Source: Festucalex cinctus (Eukaryota; Chordata; Actinopteri; Syngnathiformes; Syngnathidae). From it: a DNA stretch of 64,000 bases. The DNA lies in assembly GCF_051991245.1 (NCBI RefSeq), contig NC_135425.1, forward strand, positions 2,036,501-2,100,500, given 5' to 3'. This document shows, one piece after another, positions 20,554 through 32,765 of this stretch (within the stretch, counting starts at the first letter, position 1; each line of letters starts with the position of its first letter). The position numbers were made by a program, and so were the translations under genes. The notes below the pieces were generated by a model, which was given only the letters and a program-made list of their open reading frames with translations, did no database searches and was not told the DNA's origin.

Positions 20554-23354
20554 TTTTTTTTTTTTTTTTTTTTTTTATTTATTTTTTTTTAAGAGCTCAG
20601 AATTGTTCATTCGGTAGTCTTACCGATTCAACGTCTTGTCATCATTGCTCTTTTTTTTTTTTTTTTTTTTTTGTGTGTATGTGTGCGTGCGTTTGCGTGC
20701 GTGCGTGCGTTTGCGTGTGTGCGTTTGCGTGCGTGCGCGTGCGTGCGTGCAAATACGTATAAATTTATACTCATTCATTCACCTAAAACCTTATAAATAT
20801 CCCATTACCCTTCGCCTTAACCAGGTACTTCAGAATCTTGCCAGAGTCGTGAGGTTTAAATGGTCAGGAGACCAGAGAAAAGGTCAGAAAAAAAAGAAAT
20901 AAAGAGAAAAGAAAGGAAAATCAAAGTGAAATCCAGCACCGACCAAACACTTCCTGCCTTCCCCATGATTACAAAATCAAAGTCTTACGCCAACCCCGGA
21001 AGCCTCTAAATTCCAGCAAATTTGGCGAGATCTCAAGAGACCAGAGGAAAAACTAAAGAGAGGAAAGAGGGAAGGATCGATAAGGCAGAGAGAGATCCAT
21101 AGAAGCCAGTACATCCAATCCATCAAAGTGAAGTCCAGCACCAACAAGACCCCTCCTACGTGGTTACAAAACCAGAGTCTTATGCCAACCCCAGAAACCT
21201 CATACTTCTAATAAATTAAGATCTCAAGTGACCAGAGGAAAAACTAAAGAGAGGAAGGAGGGAAGGATAGATAGAGCAAAGTGAGAACCACAGACACCAG
21301 CACCAACTGATTCAAGGGGCTGTGGGAGGGAGAGGCTACTTCTGTTGAGTTTCAGTAGATGCTGGTGCGACGGATCTGGCATGCATAAGGACCACCACCA
21401 AAGAAAGAAGCTGTCAACCGCGGTCCAGCAAAGCGAGCACTCCCCCCTCCCCCCCCCCCCCCCCCCGAAATCCCCAGGCCGCGGCAGCACCAAGGCCACC
21501 CCCAAGCCACCCGAGCGGACACCGGTCGGCGAGCCGACCCAGACGCCCGGAACACCCCCGCCCCAGCCCCGGCCCACACCCCCGAGCCCAAGGCCGCAGA
21601 ACGAAGCCCAGCGGGCCCCCACAGCGCCCCACTGGTCCCCAGCCCCCATCCCCCCACGACCCCCCCGCACCCCACCCAAACCCGCCACCCACCACGACCC
21701 AGGCCCCACCACCCCCGACCCCCAAACCCCCGAACACACCACGACCCCCAACACCCAACCCCCCACCCACCCATACCCCCCCCCCCCCCAAAAACAAGCC
21801 GCCCCCCCCCCCCCCCCCCGGAAACCGGCACCGGGCAGCAGCGCAGAGAGGGAAGATGTGCCCACCCCACCTCCAGCCGCGCGAGAGTAGCACAGCGGCG
21901 GGAGGGGGGAAGCAGAGGAGGAAGCACCAGGGGAGAAGGCGGAACACCAGAACACCGAGCCCGGTGGGGAGAGGCCCCGGTCGTCACGCCAGAGTACTAG
22001 TGACACCTAACCCTGTTACTGAGTCCGCCAGCTCGCCGACTGGCGAGCTCTACCCTTACACCGTGAATGTGGCCCCACCCAGTGTATATACAAGTGTGTG
22101 CGTGTGGTGCATTAAAATTGGGAGCAGGTGAGTCGGAGCAGAGGGAAAAAATTTCCCCTACTCCGACACACCCGTATCCCCCCCAAAGAAATGAATATGT
22201 ATATGTGTGGTGCATTAAAAAAGGGAATGGAGGGACAAAGTGGTGGGGCAGGGATACAAATGGGGGGGACCACAGCGCTGCCAGGCACTGCAGTCCATCC
22301 CCTCTGATGGCTCCCCGCCCCAACTCACCCCTCCCCTTGGACGTGAAGTGCATTAAAATTGGAGGGGAGTTGAAGGGTGAAGACGGTGTTTCCACCCTTC
22401 CCCACCCCACCAAGAAATGTGTTGTGTGCCCTATGTGTATATTTACAAAGTGTATAGTGCAAAGCTAGTGAAGTGAGTAAGAGGAGCGACCAGCGGGGCC
22501 TCACCCAACCCGGCGGGTGTAGGTGGCACGCCCGCCCCCCAGCACCCCCCCCACCCCCACCCCACCCGCCCCCCACCTCATCCACCCGGCACCACAATGG
22601 GCGGACAGCCAGCGCAGCAGGGCTACCGGACAGCCCACCGGCCACCGGAGCCCGCCCGGGGCGCCAGGAGTTCTAACGGAGTGGGGCAGGCCTCAAACCC
22701 CCGCCCGGCCCCCGGAGCCCGACGCCCGGGCCGGGGAGGGAGCCCCAGGCCCAGGGAGAGGGAGGGGGAGGGGCCGCAGGGCAGACAGGGAAGGGGGGGG
22801 GGAAGCGGGTAGAAGACGACAAGAAGGCGAAAGGGCGGCTGCAGGGCAGGAGGGGGGGGGGGGGGGGGAGGGGAGAGGGAACCACGGGGCACACCGGAGG
22901 CCCACCCACCCCGAACCGCGCCGCCGGGCACGGAGCAGCGGACCGCGCCGGGACGGCACCGCCCCGGGCACCAGGGGAAGCACCCCAACACCGCACCCCA
23001 CAGGGGGCCCAGGGAGCGGCCAAGACGCAACCGCTACAGAGCAGACAACGGGGGGGGGGGGGGGGGGGGCAGAACCACCCCCGCCCGACCACAGGGGACG
23101 GCGTCAAGAAAATTGACTAATTAGCATGCAGTAACACCAAGTGTTGATGCTTAGTGCCCACTAGAAATAAATCTTAAGGAGTTAATGAGTATAGTGTCGT
23201 ATAGTGTGGTATGCTCGAGCCCACTAGCAGCAACTAGGTTCCTGACTATATAAAAATAAAAACAATCAGATACAAAATACCAAATACAGAAGCAGCGAAA
23301 ACAGAAGTTGTAACGATGTGGTGGCTCTCGTTAACAGGCAGAATCTTGGCAGGA
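20554..23354 (-). other. L1 copy B 3' UTR with VNTR-like expansion
   Basis: Read in L1 sense, it has the same order as copy A: C-rich block, G-rich block, 191-bp repeats, CACG tract, poly-A, hairpin (20612-20625) and A-rich tail. It has extra sequence at about 22180-22500, where the GTGCATTAAAA phrase (plus strand) occurs three times (near 22105, 22208 and 22348) against once in copy A. Another block absent from copy A lies at about 21300-21420. C runs at 21442-21476 and 21778-21820 mirror the G-rich tract of copy A. Confidence 0.75.
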
Positions 23355-26084
23355 TTAAGTTGCCAAATTGAGATTAAAATATTCTATGTACATAGACCAT
23401 ATTTGTTTAAATCTTGATACTTGATTTTTATTTAAGGCAGAGATTTTTTCCATTGAGATATAATTTATTAGTAAGTTTAACCAGTGGTCGATATTTAGAG
23501 ATTGTTTATTTTTCCAATTGACAAGGATTATTTTTTTAGCAATAGTAAGGGCTATAAATATAGATTGAGATTGTTTACATGGTAGCTCAGTTATTGTTAA
23601 GTCACCTAGTAAACACAATCTTGGAGATAAAGGAAGCCTACAGTTTAATATATCAGCGAGCTTTTCCAAGATTTTAGTCCAGAAATGCAGCACTGGAGTA
23701 CATGACCATAAAGCATGAAGATAAGTATCGGCAGTGTTTTGTGAGCACTGGAGACAAATGTCGGAGTCAGAGAGTCCCATTTTTTTTATCATATATTGTG
23801 TAATATATGTTCTATGAAGTATCTTATATTGGATAAGTTGCAAATTTGTCTGTTTGGTCATTTTAAATACATTTTCACAGATTTGGGTCCAAAAGTCTGG
23901 TTCCGGAACTATAGACAAGTCTTTTTCCCATTTTAAAGTCGGTAAATACGTTTTATTTGTGTATAAAAATAACTTATATATTTTTGATATTTTCTTTATT
24001 GTTGTTGGAGAAAGCTTTATAATATCTTTAGCTAAGACAGGCAGTTGGAGCGTATCCTGAAGTGTTGGGATTTGTTTCTTAACCATATTTTTAACTTGCA
24101 GATAATGTAAGAAATTTCCCTTTTTTATTTTATATTTCTGGACCAAGTTTGTATACGATATAAACTCATTATCTGAGAAAAGATGATGAAGGTGTGTAAT
24201 TCCTTTCTGCTCCCATAAGCTTAAATGGAACGACTGATTATTAAGTTGAAAGTCGGGGTTATGCCAAATGGGAGAGAGCCCACAGGGCGCCAATTGGGAG
24301 TTTGTAATTTCTAATGCCTTCCACCAGGCAGTCAGGGTGGCGGCTATCATTGGGTTTTTAAAACAATTATGTCGTCTTATTGATTTTGTAATAAAGAGTA
24401 AATCTGACAGTCTAAGATTATTACAATCCTTCTGCTCCAATTCCAACCAACAGTTAGTATCTCTGTTGGGTTGTGTCCATAGCACAAGATATTGTAGTTG
24501 ATTAGCTAAATAATAGTACATAAAGTTTGGTGCCTCTAAACCTCCTTTAGATTTACTTTCCTGAAGAGTAGATAGACTAATTTTGGCTTTTTTTTTATTC
24601 CAATAGAATTTTATGATAGCAGAGTCCAGCGATTGGAACCAGTTAGACGTAGGTTTAAATGGAATCATTGAAAATAAATAATTAATCTTTGGTAAAACTT
24701 TCATTTTTATAGTAGCTATCCGTCCTATTAAAGAGATCGGAAGATTATTCCAGCGCTCCAGGTCACTACGGATACTATCCAATAATGGTGAAAAATTTAA
24801 AGAAGTTAATTCAGTTAACTTAGGTGAAATTTTAACACCTAAGTATTTTAAATTACCTGTAGGAAAGGAGTAGTGTGGATCCTGACTTGTAGGATTCCAT
24901 GAATTTTCTGTAATAGGTAATAATGTTGATTTTGTCCAGTTAATAGAGTAATCTGATAAGTGAGAGAATTTAGTTATTAATTTAAATGCTTCCCCTAGCG
25001 AGATAGCAGGTTCTTCTAAATAGAGTAATATATCATCGGCATATAGATTAATTTTATGTTCTATTGTCCCGGAGTGGATTCCTTGGATCCGTCTATCCTG
25101 ACGTATAGCTAATGCAAGCGGCTCAATAAATATAGCAAATAATAAAGGAGACATTGGGCACCCTTGTCTTGTTCCCCTTTGTAGAGTAAAACTCTGTGAT
25201 GTAATCCCATTAGTAGTAACTGTAGCTTTAGGAGAATCATATAATATTGAGACCCATTGAATGAATGACTCCCGGAAGCCGAATTTATTTAAGACAGCAA
25301 AGAGGAAGGACCAGTTAACTTTATCGAATGCTTTTTCTGCATCCAGCGAAATAACAACTGCCTTTTTATCATACCGCTGTGACATACTAATCAAGTTAAA
25401 GAGTCTCCTAATATTATTAGTAGAATGACGACCTTTAATAAAACCTGTTTGATCACTATGAATAATTGTCGAGATTACCGTCTCTAATAGAGATGCCAAG
25501 GCCTTAGCGATAATTTTAATATCGGTATTAATTAGTGATAATAAAGTGATCGGTAACTTGACGGGAGGGTAGGGTCTTTTTCTGGCTTTAATAAAAGTTT
25601 AATTGCTGCTATATTCATATCTTGACGTATATCACCTTTACTTTTAATTTCAGTTACTACTCTTAGAAATAATGGAGCAAACATTAACCAGAAATGTTTA
25701 AAAAATATAGCCGGAAAGCCGTCTGGACCAGGTGCTCTGCCATTAGGCATACTGTCTAAAGCACGATACAACTCATCTATAGTAAGCGGGGTATCGAGAA
25801 TATCTTTATGTTCAATAGATAACTGAGGTATATTTAAGCTGTTTAGGAATACCTCAATATATTCAGTGTTAGGTCTATTAATTTCTGTGTATAGATTTCA
25901 ATAATAGTTATAAAAAATATGGTTAATTTCTTCTGGTGATTGTGTGCATTCACCATTTATATCTTTAATAGCCGTTATAAGAGATTTTTCCCGATTCCGT
26001 TGAAGTTGATTTGCCAGGAATTTACCTGATTTATTATTATGTTCAAAATTATTATATCTCAACTGTTGTATTCTAAACTCTGTC
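23355..26084 (-). pseudogene. L1 ORF2 fragment: reverse transcriptase to C-terminus
   Basis: A 714-codon uninterrupted frame (23355-25499) covers most of the reverse transcriptase, with catalytic YADD at 25032-25043, and the C-terminal region with the C-X2-C-X9-H-X4-C motif. Upstream, relative to copy A, there is a five-base gain near 25540 (ATCACT phrase duplicated) that shifts the frame, and a TGA near 25902 from CGA. Without a start region or endonuclease it cannot act alone. It serves as the unshifted reference for judging the frameshifts of copy A. Confidence 0.9.
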
Positions 26085-26091
26085 TTCTCCC
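26085..26091. repeat. Right target-site duplication of L1 copy B
   Basis: TTCTCCC, second copy; the satellite continues with CTGTCGTTGGCTCAGG as in other units. Confidence 0.65.
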
Positions 26092-27595
26092 TGTCGTTGG
26101 CTCAGGTCTTGACATAGCCCAGGTCAAGTCTGATGAAGTCATTCGGATGAAACGCGTAGGAGAAGTGGGCAAAAGTATGCCCCCTGTAAATGTGCTAAAA
26201 TCGTAAAAAATGGGACATTCAAAAATTCGTAGCTCACTTCCTGTTCATTTTAGCATATGGGTCCAAGAGACTTTTTTGTAGGTCTTGGGCTCCCTCATAC
26301 ACCTAAAAATTTTCGTAGATCTTGTTTAAACGTACAACCGGGGCTGCTTCATTAAAATTTTCTAGGGGGCGCTATTGAGTCATTTCTGTAAAAACAGCAC
26401 AATCCAGGATAAAATATCGCTCATTTTGCCAGGCCAGATGTGTGTGCCAAGTTTCATGCGTTTCTGTGCCGGTTTAGGCCCTCAAAATTGGTGTTGTTTT
26501 CTTGGCGAACAGCGCTTAGCCACGCCCACAGCATTTCGCGAAAACTCACAAACCTCGTGTTGTGACATCATGAAGACCGAAACCCTCCTCTGAGCAAATA
26601 TGAGGTAGGTGCAGTTAATGTGGTTGGAGAAAAACATTGAAGAAAAATCATAAGAAAAAAAATTGCCAGAAGGTGGCGCTATCAGTAAGATGAAATATAA
26701 GTTTGTAGATGTCTTAGGGGCTGGACTCTCATCAAATGTGTGAAATTTTGAGAAGATAGGATTACCTGGGTCAAGTAAAAGCAGCTTTTATTGCCACGAA
26801 AAATTACCAGACTTTGCAGCACCGTAGCGGGCACGCCCTTTGGCGAAAAGTTACAATATTCGGTGTGGGGCATGATCAACATCTTAAGGCTTGTCTGACC
26901 AATTTTCAACTGGATCCCTTCAAAGAGCTTGGCACAGTAGCTAAAAACATAAAGTATGACATTTATTATCACCACTAGGTGGCGCTATATAAATAACAGA
27001 ATTGTATCATATAGATGTTTTCAGGCCGTGACTATTAAGTTGCGTGAGAAGTTTGAGATTTTTTGGAGCTTGTTCATGGGAGTTATTCAGCATTTTGTCT
27101 TTCTGGACAAATTAAATTTTAAAATCAATATTTGATGCCCCGCCCCCGTCATATAGTATTCCAAAAAGTCAAGATATTTTGCCCAGTTGTTGTCTTGGGT
27201 CTTGAGATGATACATGGCAAGTTTGAAGTCAACTCGCTGAAAAATATTTGCAAAGGGGGAAAAAGTATGACCACAGTGAATGTGCCAAAATGGGCCAAAA
27301 TTGGACATTCAAAAATTCATAGCTCACTTCCTGTACATTTTAGGAAATGGCTTCCACTGACTTTTTTGTGCGTCTCGGGGTGCTACACGTGCCTGGCAAT
27401 TTTCGTAGCTCTAGGTCAAACGGGCCGGGATTGGTTTTTATTTTTCTACGCTAGGGGGCGCTATAGAGTCGCATTGTTATGGCAACTACATAATATCAAA
27501 TTTTTCTCCGGGCCCGAATAGACTGCAAAGTTTGGTGAGTTTTCGTAAATGTTTAGGCCCTCAAAAATGCGATCGTTTACGGAGAAGAAGAAGAA

Positions 27596-30160
27596 CTAGA
27601 GCTGCGAGCAGCTATAAAGGGCCCTCGCAGCCCGGGCCACGTTGGGGTACTTGCACTTTGGGGTACTGGCACATTGGAAACAGAATTTTTTTGAAAATGG
27701 CATGATAAACCATTACGTGGATTATTTTTTTTTTTCCAGGTGTGATGATTATGTCAAGCTCAATGGGTTTTGGTGATTGTTAAGATGTGCAAAAATCAGC
27801 GTCTTTTTTTATTTTTAGGCAATGAGTTGCCCTGATTGGTATTTTTTGTAAAGGTACATATACACATCATCGCTCGTACTCATTGCACAATATTGCTTTT
27901 GTTGTCCATAGAGGCGATCAAAAAAATAAAATAAAAATTAAACTAAATAAAAAAGCACATATGTTTGGATCGGTCTGATGCCAGTGAACATATTGAGTGG
28001 TGGAAAGTAAAAGAATATTCATAAATGACTTAGTTATCACACTTACAATAAGTTTACAATTTTTGTAAAAAATACCGTAAGTGAGGCATTTTTTTTTGCC
28101 TCAAGGACTAGGTGGCGCTGTATTTATAAAAGAATTTTGTCATAGAGATACCTTCAGGCCTTGACTATAAATATACATTTTAAGTATGGGATTTTTTGGA
28201 GCATGTACCTGGGAGTTATTAAGCGTAGCCTTCATTCACGATATTGCTTTTAAAGTCCATAGAGGCTATCAAAAATCAATAAAATTAAATAAAAAAATAT
28301 GTATGTTTGGTTAGGTCTGATGCCAGTGAACATTTTGATTGGTGGAAATTAAAAGAATATTCATAAATGACTTAGTTATCACACTTAGAATGAATTTACA
28401 ATTTTTGTAAAAATACCGTAAGTGGGGTATTTTTTTTTTTTATGCCTCAAGGGCCAGGTGGCGCTACATATATAACTGAATGTTGTCATAGAGATAGCTT
28501 CAGGCCTTGACTATAAACATACATGTCAAGTTTGGGATTTTTTGGAGCATGTACTGGGGAGTTATTAAGCTTATCCTTTTTCATTGCAAAATACAAATTT
28601 TGATGCCCCGCCCTCATCATATAGTATTTCGAAAAGTCAAGATTTTTCCCCCTGTCGTTGGCTCAGGTCTTGACATGGTCCAGGTCAAGTCTGAAGTCAG
28701 TCGGATGAAACGTGTAGGAGAAGTGGGCAAAAGTATGCCCCCTGTAAATGTGCAAAAATCGTAAAAAATGGGACATTCAAAAATTCGTAGCTCACTTCCT
28801 GTTCATTTTAGCATATGGGTCCAAGAGACTTTTTTGTAGGTCTTGGGGTTCCTAATACACCTAAAACATTTTGTAGCTCTTGCTTAAACGTACAACTGGG
28901 GCTGTTTCGTTAAAGATTTTTAGGGGACGCTATTGAGTCATTTTTGTAAAAATAGCACAATCGACGATAAAAAATTGCTCATTTTGCCAGGCCAGATGTG
29001 TGTGCCAAGTTTCATGTGTTTCTGGGCCAGTTTAGGCCCTCAAAATTGGCGTCGTTTTCTTGGCGAGCAGCGCTTAGCCACGCCCACAGCGATTCGCGAA
29101 AACTCACAAACTTCGTGTTGTGACAGCATGAAGGCCGACACCCTCATCTGAGCAAATATGAGGTAGGTCCAGTTAACGTGGTTGGAGAAAAACATTGAAG
29201 AAAAATCGTAAGAAAAAAAATTGCCAGTAGGTGGCGCTATCAGTAAGATGAAATATAAGTTCGTAGATGTCTTTAGGGCTGGACTCTCATCAATTGTGTA
29301 AAATTTTGAGAAGATAGCATCATCTCGGTCAGGTTAATGCAGCTTTTATTGTCACGAAAAATCTTCAGACTTTGCGGCACCGTAGCGGCCACGCCCTTTG
29401 GCGAAAAGTTACAATATTCGGTGTGGGGCATGATCAACATCTTTTCATCAATTTTCAACTGGATCCCTTCAACGAGCTCAGCACAATAGCTAAAAACGTA
29501 AAGTATGACAATTATTGTTACCACTAGGTGGCGCTACATGGATAACTGAATTTGATCATATAGATGTTTTCAGGCCGTGACTATTAAGTTGCCTGATAAG
29601 TTTGAGATTTTTTGGAGCTTGAACATGGGAGTTATTAAGCATTTGCTCTTTCTGGACAAATGAAATTTTAAAGGCAATATTTGATGCCCCGCCCCCGTCA
29701 TATAGTATTTTGAAAAGGCAAGATTTTTTGCCCAGTTGTTCTCTCAGGTCTTGAGATGATAAATGCCAAGTTTGAAGTCAATTGGATGAAAAATGTTTGC
29801 AAAGGGGGAAAAAGCATGACCACAGTGAATGTGCCAAAATAGGCCAAAATTGGACATTAAAAAATTCATAGCTCACTTCCTGTACATTTTAGCTACATGG
29901 TCCCAATAGACTTTTTTGTGCGTCTCGGGGTGCTACACGTGCCTGCAGATTTTCGTTGCTCTAGCTCAAACATGACGGGCTTGGTTTTTATTTTTCTATG
30001 CTAGGGGGCGCTATAGAGTCACGTTGTTATGCCGACTTCATAATATCAAATTTTTCGCCGGGCCTGAGGAGTGTGCAAAGTTTGGTGAGTTTTCGTAAAT
30101 GTTTAGGTACCCAAAATCGCGATCGTTTACGGAGAAGAAGAAGAAGAAGAAGAAGAAGAA
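27596..30160 (+). repeat. Array unit 4 (2,565 bp)
   Basis: Head alpha with only three minisatellite copies, the fewest seen. Tail type 2 ends in a pure AAG run. The third boundary motif is altered (TAGGGGACGCT near 28922). Confidence 0.88.
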
Positions 30161-30205
30161 CTAGAGCTGCGAGCAGCTATAAAGGGCCCTCGCAGCCCGG
30201 GCCAC
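30161..30205 (+). promoter_or_regulatory. Unit head: hairpin plus TATA-like box (reference unit)
   Basis: AGCTGC-GA-GCAGCT forms a perfect 6-bp stem (30165-30178), immediately followed by TATAAAG (30178-30184) and the GC-rich GGGCCCTCGCAGCCCGGGCC. The same arrangement is kept in every head of the array. A TATA box between GC-rich blocks could be a pol II promoter; no transcript evidence is available from sequence alone. Confidence 0.35.
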
Positions 30206-30280
30206 GTTGGAGTCCTTGCACGTTGGGGTACTTGCACGTTAGGGTACTGGCATGTTGGGGTACTGGCATATTGGAAGCAA
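30206..30280 (+). repeat. 16-bp head minisatellite (reference unit)
   Basis: Copies of CACGTTGGGGTACTTG, here five with variants, follow the head in every unit. Copy number varies from three (unit 4) to six (units 9 and 10). Confidence 0.85.
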
Positions 30281-31809
30281 AATTTCTTTGAAAATGGCAT
30301 AATAAACGTTTACATGTAGAATATTTTTTTTGCCAGTGTGTGTCAAGCTCAACGGGTTTTGGTGATTGTTAAGACCTGCAAAAATCAGCGTCCTTTTTTA
30401 TTTTTAGGCAATGAGTTGCCCTGATTGGTATTTTTTGTAAAAGTGTATATATACATCATCGCTCGTTGTACTCATTGCACAATGTTACTTTTATTGTCCA
30501 AAGGGGCAATCAAAAATGAATAAAACAAAATGGAAACGTACATACGTTTGGATCGGTGTGAAGCCAGTGAACAATTTGAGTGGTGGAGACTAAAAGAATA
30601 TTCAGAAATGACTTAGTCATCACACTTAGAATGAGTTTACATTTTTTTGTACAAAATACTGTATGTGGTTTTTTTTTTTATATAAGCCTCAAGGGCTAGG
30701 TGGCGCTGTATTTATAACTGAATGTTGTCATCGAGATACCTTCAGGCCTTGATTATAAGCATACATGTCAAGTGTGGGATTTTTTTTGGAGCATGTACCG
30801 TGGAGTTATTAAGCATATCCTTCATTCACGATATTGCTTTTAATGTCCACAGAGGCTATCAAAAATAAATAAAAATATATATATGTTTGGATAAGTCTGA
30901 TGCCAGTGAACATTTTGAGTGGTGGAAACTAAAAGAATATTCATAAATGACTTAGTTATCACACTTAGAATGAGTTTACATTTTTTGTACAAAATACCGT
31001 ATGTGGGGTATTTTTTTTTTATGCCTCAAGGGCTAGGTGGCGCTGCATATATAACTGAATGTTGTCATAGAGATAGCTTCAGGCCTTGACGATAAACATA
31101 CATGTCAAGTTTGGGATTTTTTGGAGCATGTACCGGGGAGTTATTAAGCATATCCTTTTTCAGTGCGAAACACAAATTTTGATGCCCCGCCTTCATCATA
31201 TAGTATTTCGAAAGGTCAAGATTTTTCCCCCTGTCGTTGGCTCAGGTCTTGACATGGTCCAGGTCAAGTCTTAACTCAGTCAGATGAAACGTGTAGGAGA
31301 AGTGGGCAAAAGTCTGCGCCCTGTGAATGTGCAAAAATTGTCAAAAATGGGACATTCAAAAATTCGTAGCTCACTTCCTGTTCATTTTAGCATATGGGTC
31401 CAAGAGACTTTTTTGTAGGTCTTGGGCTCCCTCATACACCTAAAAATATTCGTCGTTCTTGCTTAAACGTACAACCGGGGCTGCTTCGTTAAAAACTTCT
31501 AGGGGGCGCTATTGAGTCATTTTTGTAAAAATAGCAATAAACAATAAAATAAACAATAAAATATTGCTCATTTTACCAGGCCAGATGTGTGTGCCAAGTT
31601 TCATGAGTTTCTGTGCATGTTTAGACCCTCAAAACTGGCGTTGTTTTCTTGGCGAACAGCGCTTAGCCACACCCACAGCAATTCGCGAAAACTCACAAAC
31701 TTCGTGTTGTGACATCATGAAGGCCGAAACCCTCATCTGAGCAAATATGAGGTAGGTCCAGTTAACGTGTTTGGAGAAAAACGTGGAAGAAAATTCGTAA
31801 GAAAAAAAA

Positions 31810-31828
31810 TTGCCACTAGGTGGCGCTA
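31810..31828 (+). promoter_or_regulatory. CTCF-like site M4 (reference unit)
   Basis: TTGCCACTAGGTGGCGCTA matches the 19-bp vertebrate CTCF consensus (YGRCCASYAGRKGGCRSYV) at all but the second position. Equivalent sites recur in most units, for example near 18560, 34407, 36994, 48396, 50985, 53250, 55968 and 62218. A CpG lies inside the core. CTCF binding is inference. Confidence 0.6.
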
Positions 31829-32115
31829 TCAGTTAGATGAAATATAAGTCAGTAGATGTCTTTAGGGCTGGACTCTCATCAAATGTGTGAAATTTTGAGA
31901 AGATAGGATCATCTCGGTCAAGTTAATGCAGCTTTTATTTTCACGAAAAATCTTCAGACTTTGCGTCACCGTAGCGGCCACGCCCTTTGGCGAAAAGTTA
32001 CAATATTCGGTGTGGGGCATGATCAACATCTTAAGCCTTTTCTGACCAATTTTCAAATGGATCCCTTCAACAAGCTCAGCACAGTAGCTAAAAACGTAAA
32101 GTATGACATTTATTG

Positions 32116-32134
32116 TAACCACTAGGTGGCGCTA
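32116..32134 (+). promoter_or_regulatory. CTCF-like site M5 (reference unit)
   Basis: TAACCACTAGGTGGCGCTA, again a near-complete CTCF consensus match in the same orientation, about 306 bp after M4. Equivalents occur near 16286, 18867, 29519, 37300, 43660, 51291, 53560, 58560, 59824 and 62524. Confidence 0.6.
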
Positions 32135-32765
32135 TATGTATAACTGAATTTTATCATATAGATGTTTTCAGGCCGTGACTATTACGTTGCCTGAGAAGAT
32201 TGAGATTTTTTGGAGCTTGAACATGGGAGTTATTAAGCATTTGCTCTTTCTGGACAAATGAAATTTTAAAGGCAATATTTGACGCCCCGCCCCCGTCATA
32301 TAGTATTTCAAAAAGGCAAGATGTTTTGTCCAGTTTTTCTCTCAGGTCTTGAGATGATAAATGCCAAGTTTGAAGTCAATTGGATGAAAAATGTTTGCAA
32401 AGGGGGAAAAAGCATGACCACAGTGAATGTGCCAAAATAGGCCAAAATTGGACATAAAAAAATTCATAGCTCACTTCCTGTACATTTTAGCTACATGGTC
32501 CCAATAGACTTTTTTGTGCGTCTCGGGGTGCTACACGTGCCTGCCAATTTTTGTTGCTCTAGCTCAAACGTGCCGGGCTTGGTTTTTATTTTTCTACGCT
32601 AGGGGGCGCTATCGAGTCGCATTGTTATGACGACTTAATAATATGAAATTTTTCGCCGGGCCTGAGGAGTGTGCAAAGTTCGGTGAGTTTTCGTGAATGT
32701 TTAGGTACCCAAAATCGCGATCGTTTGCGGAGAATAAAGAAGAAGAAGAAGAAGAAGAAGAATAA

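Larger units (their letters stand above)
20554..26084 (-). mobile_element. 5'-truncated L1-clade LINE, copy B
   Basis: Same family as copy A in the opposite orientation, inserted into array unit 3. The 5' end (26084) corresponds to base 2859 of copy A, inside ORF2, so the 5' UTR, ORF1 and the endonuclease are missing. The A-rich 3' tail is at 20554-20590. The 3' UTR (20554-23354) is about 600 bp longer than that of copy A. High similarity to copy A points to recent insertion, after the array existed. Confidence 0.93.
19491..27595 (+). repeat. Array unit 3, split by L1 copy B
   Basis: Head alpha, tail type 2, four minisatellite copies. A 5,531-bp L1 sits at 20554-26084; without it the unit is about 2,567 bp. 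The last 450 bp are almost the same as the end of unit 2. Confidence 0.9.
30161..32765 (+). repeat. Array unit 5 (2,605 bp), used as reference unit
   Basis: Head beta, tail type 1. Boundary motifs: M1 30696-30707, M2 31033-31044, M3 31499-31510, M4 31810-31828, M5 32116-32134, M6 32599-32610. M1 and M2 close two related 337-bp modules; the M2-M3 and M5-M6 intervals (466 and about 480 bp) are homologous to each other, as are the stretches after M3 and after M6. A 16-bp duplication (AATAAACAATAAAATA) near 31535 is private to this unit. Confidence 0.9.
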
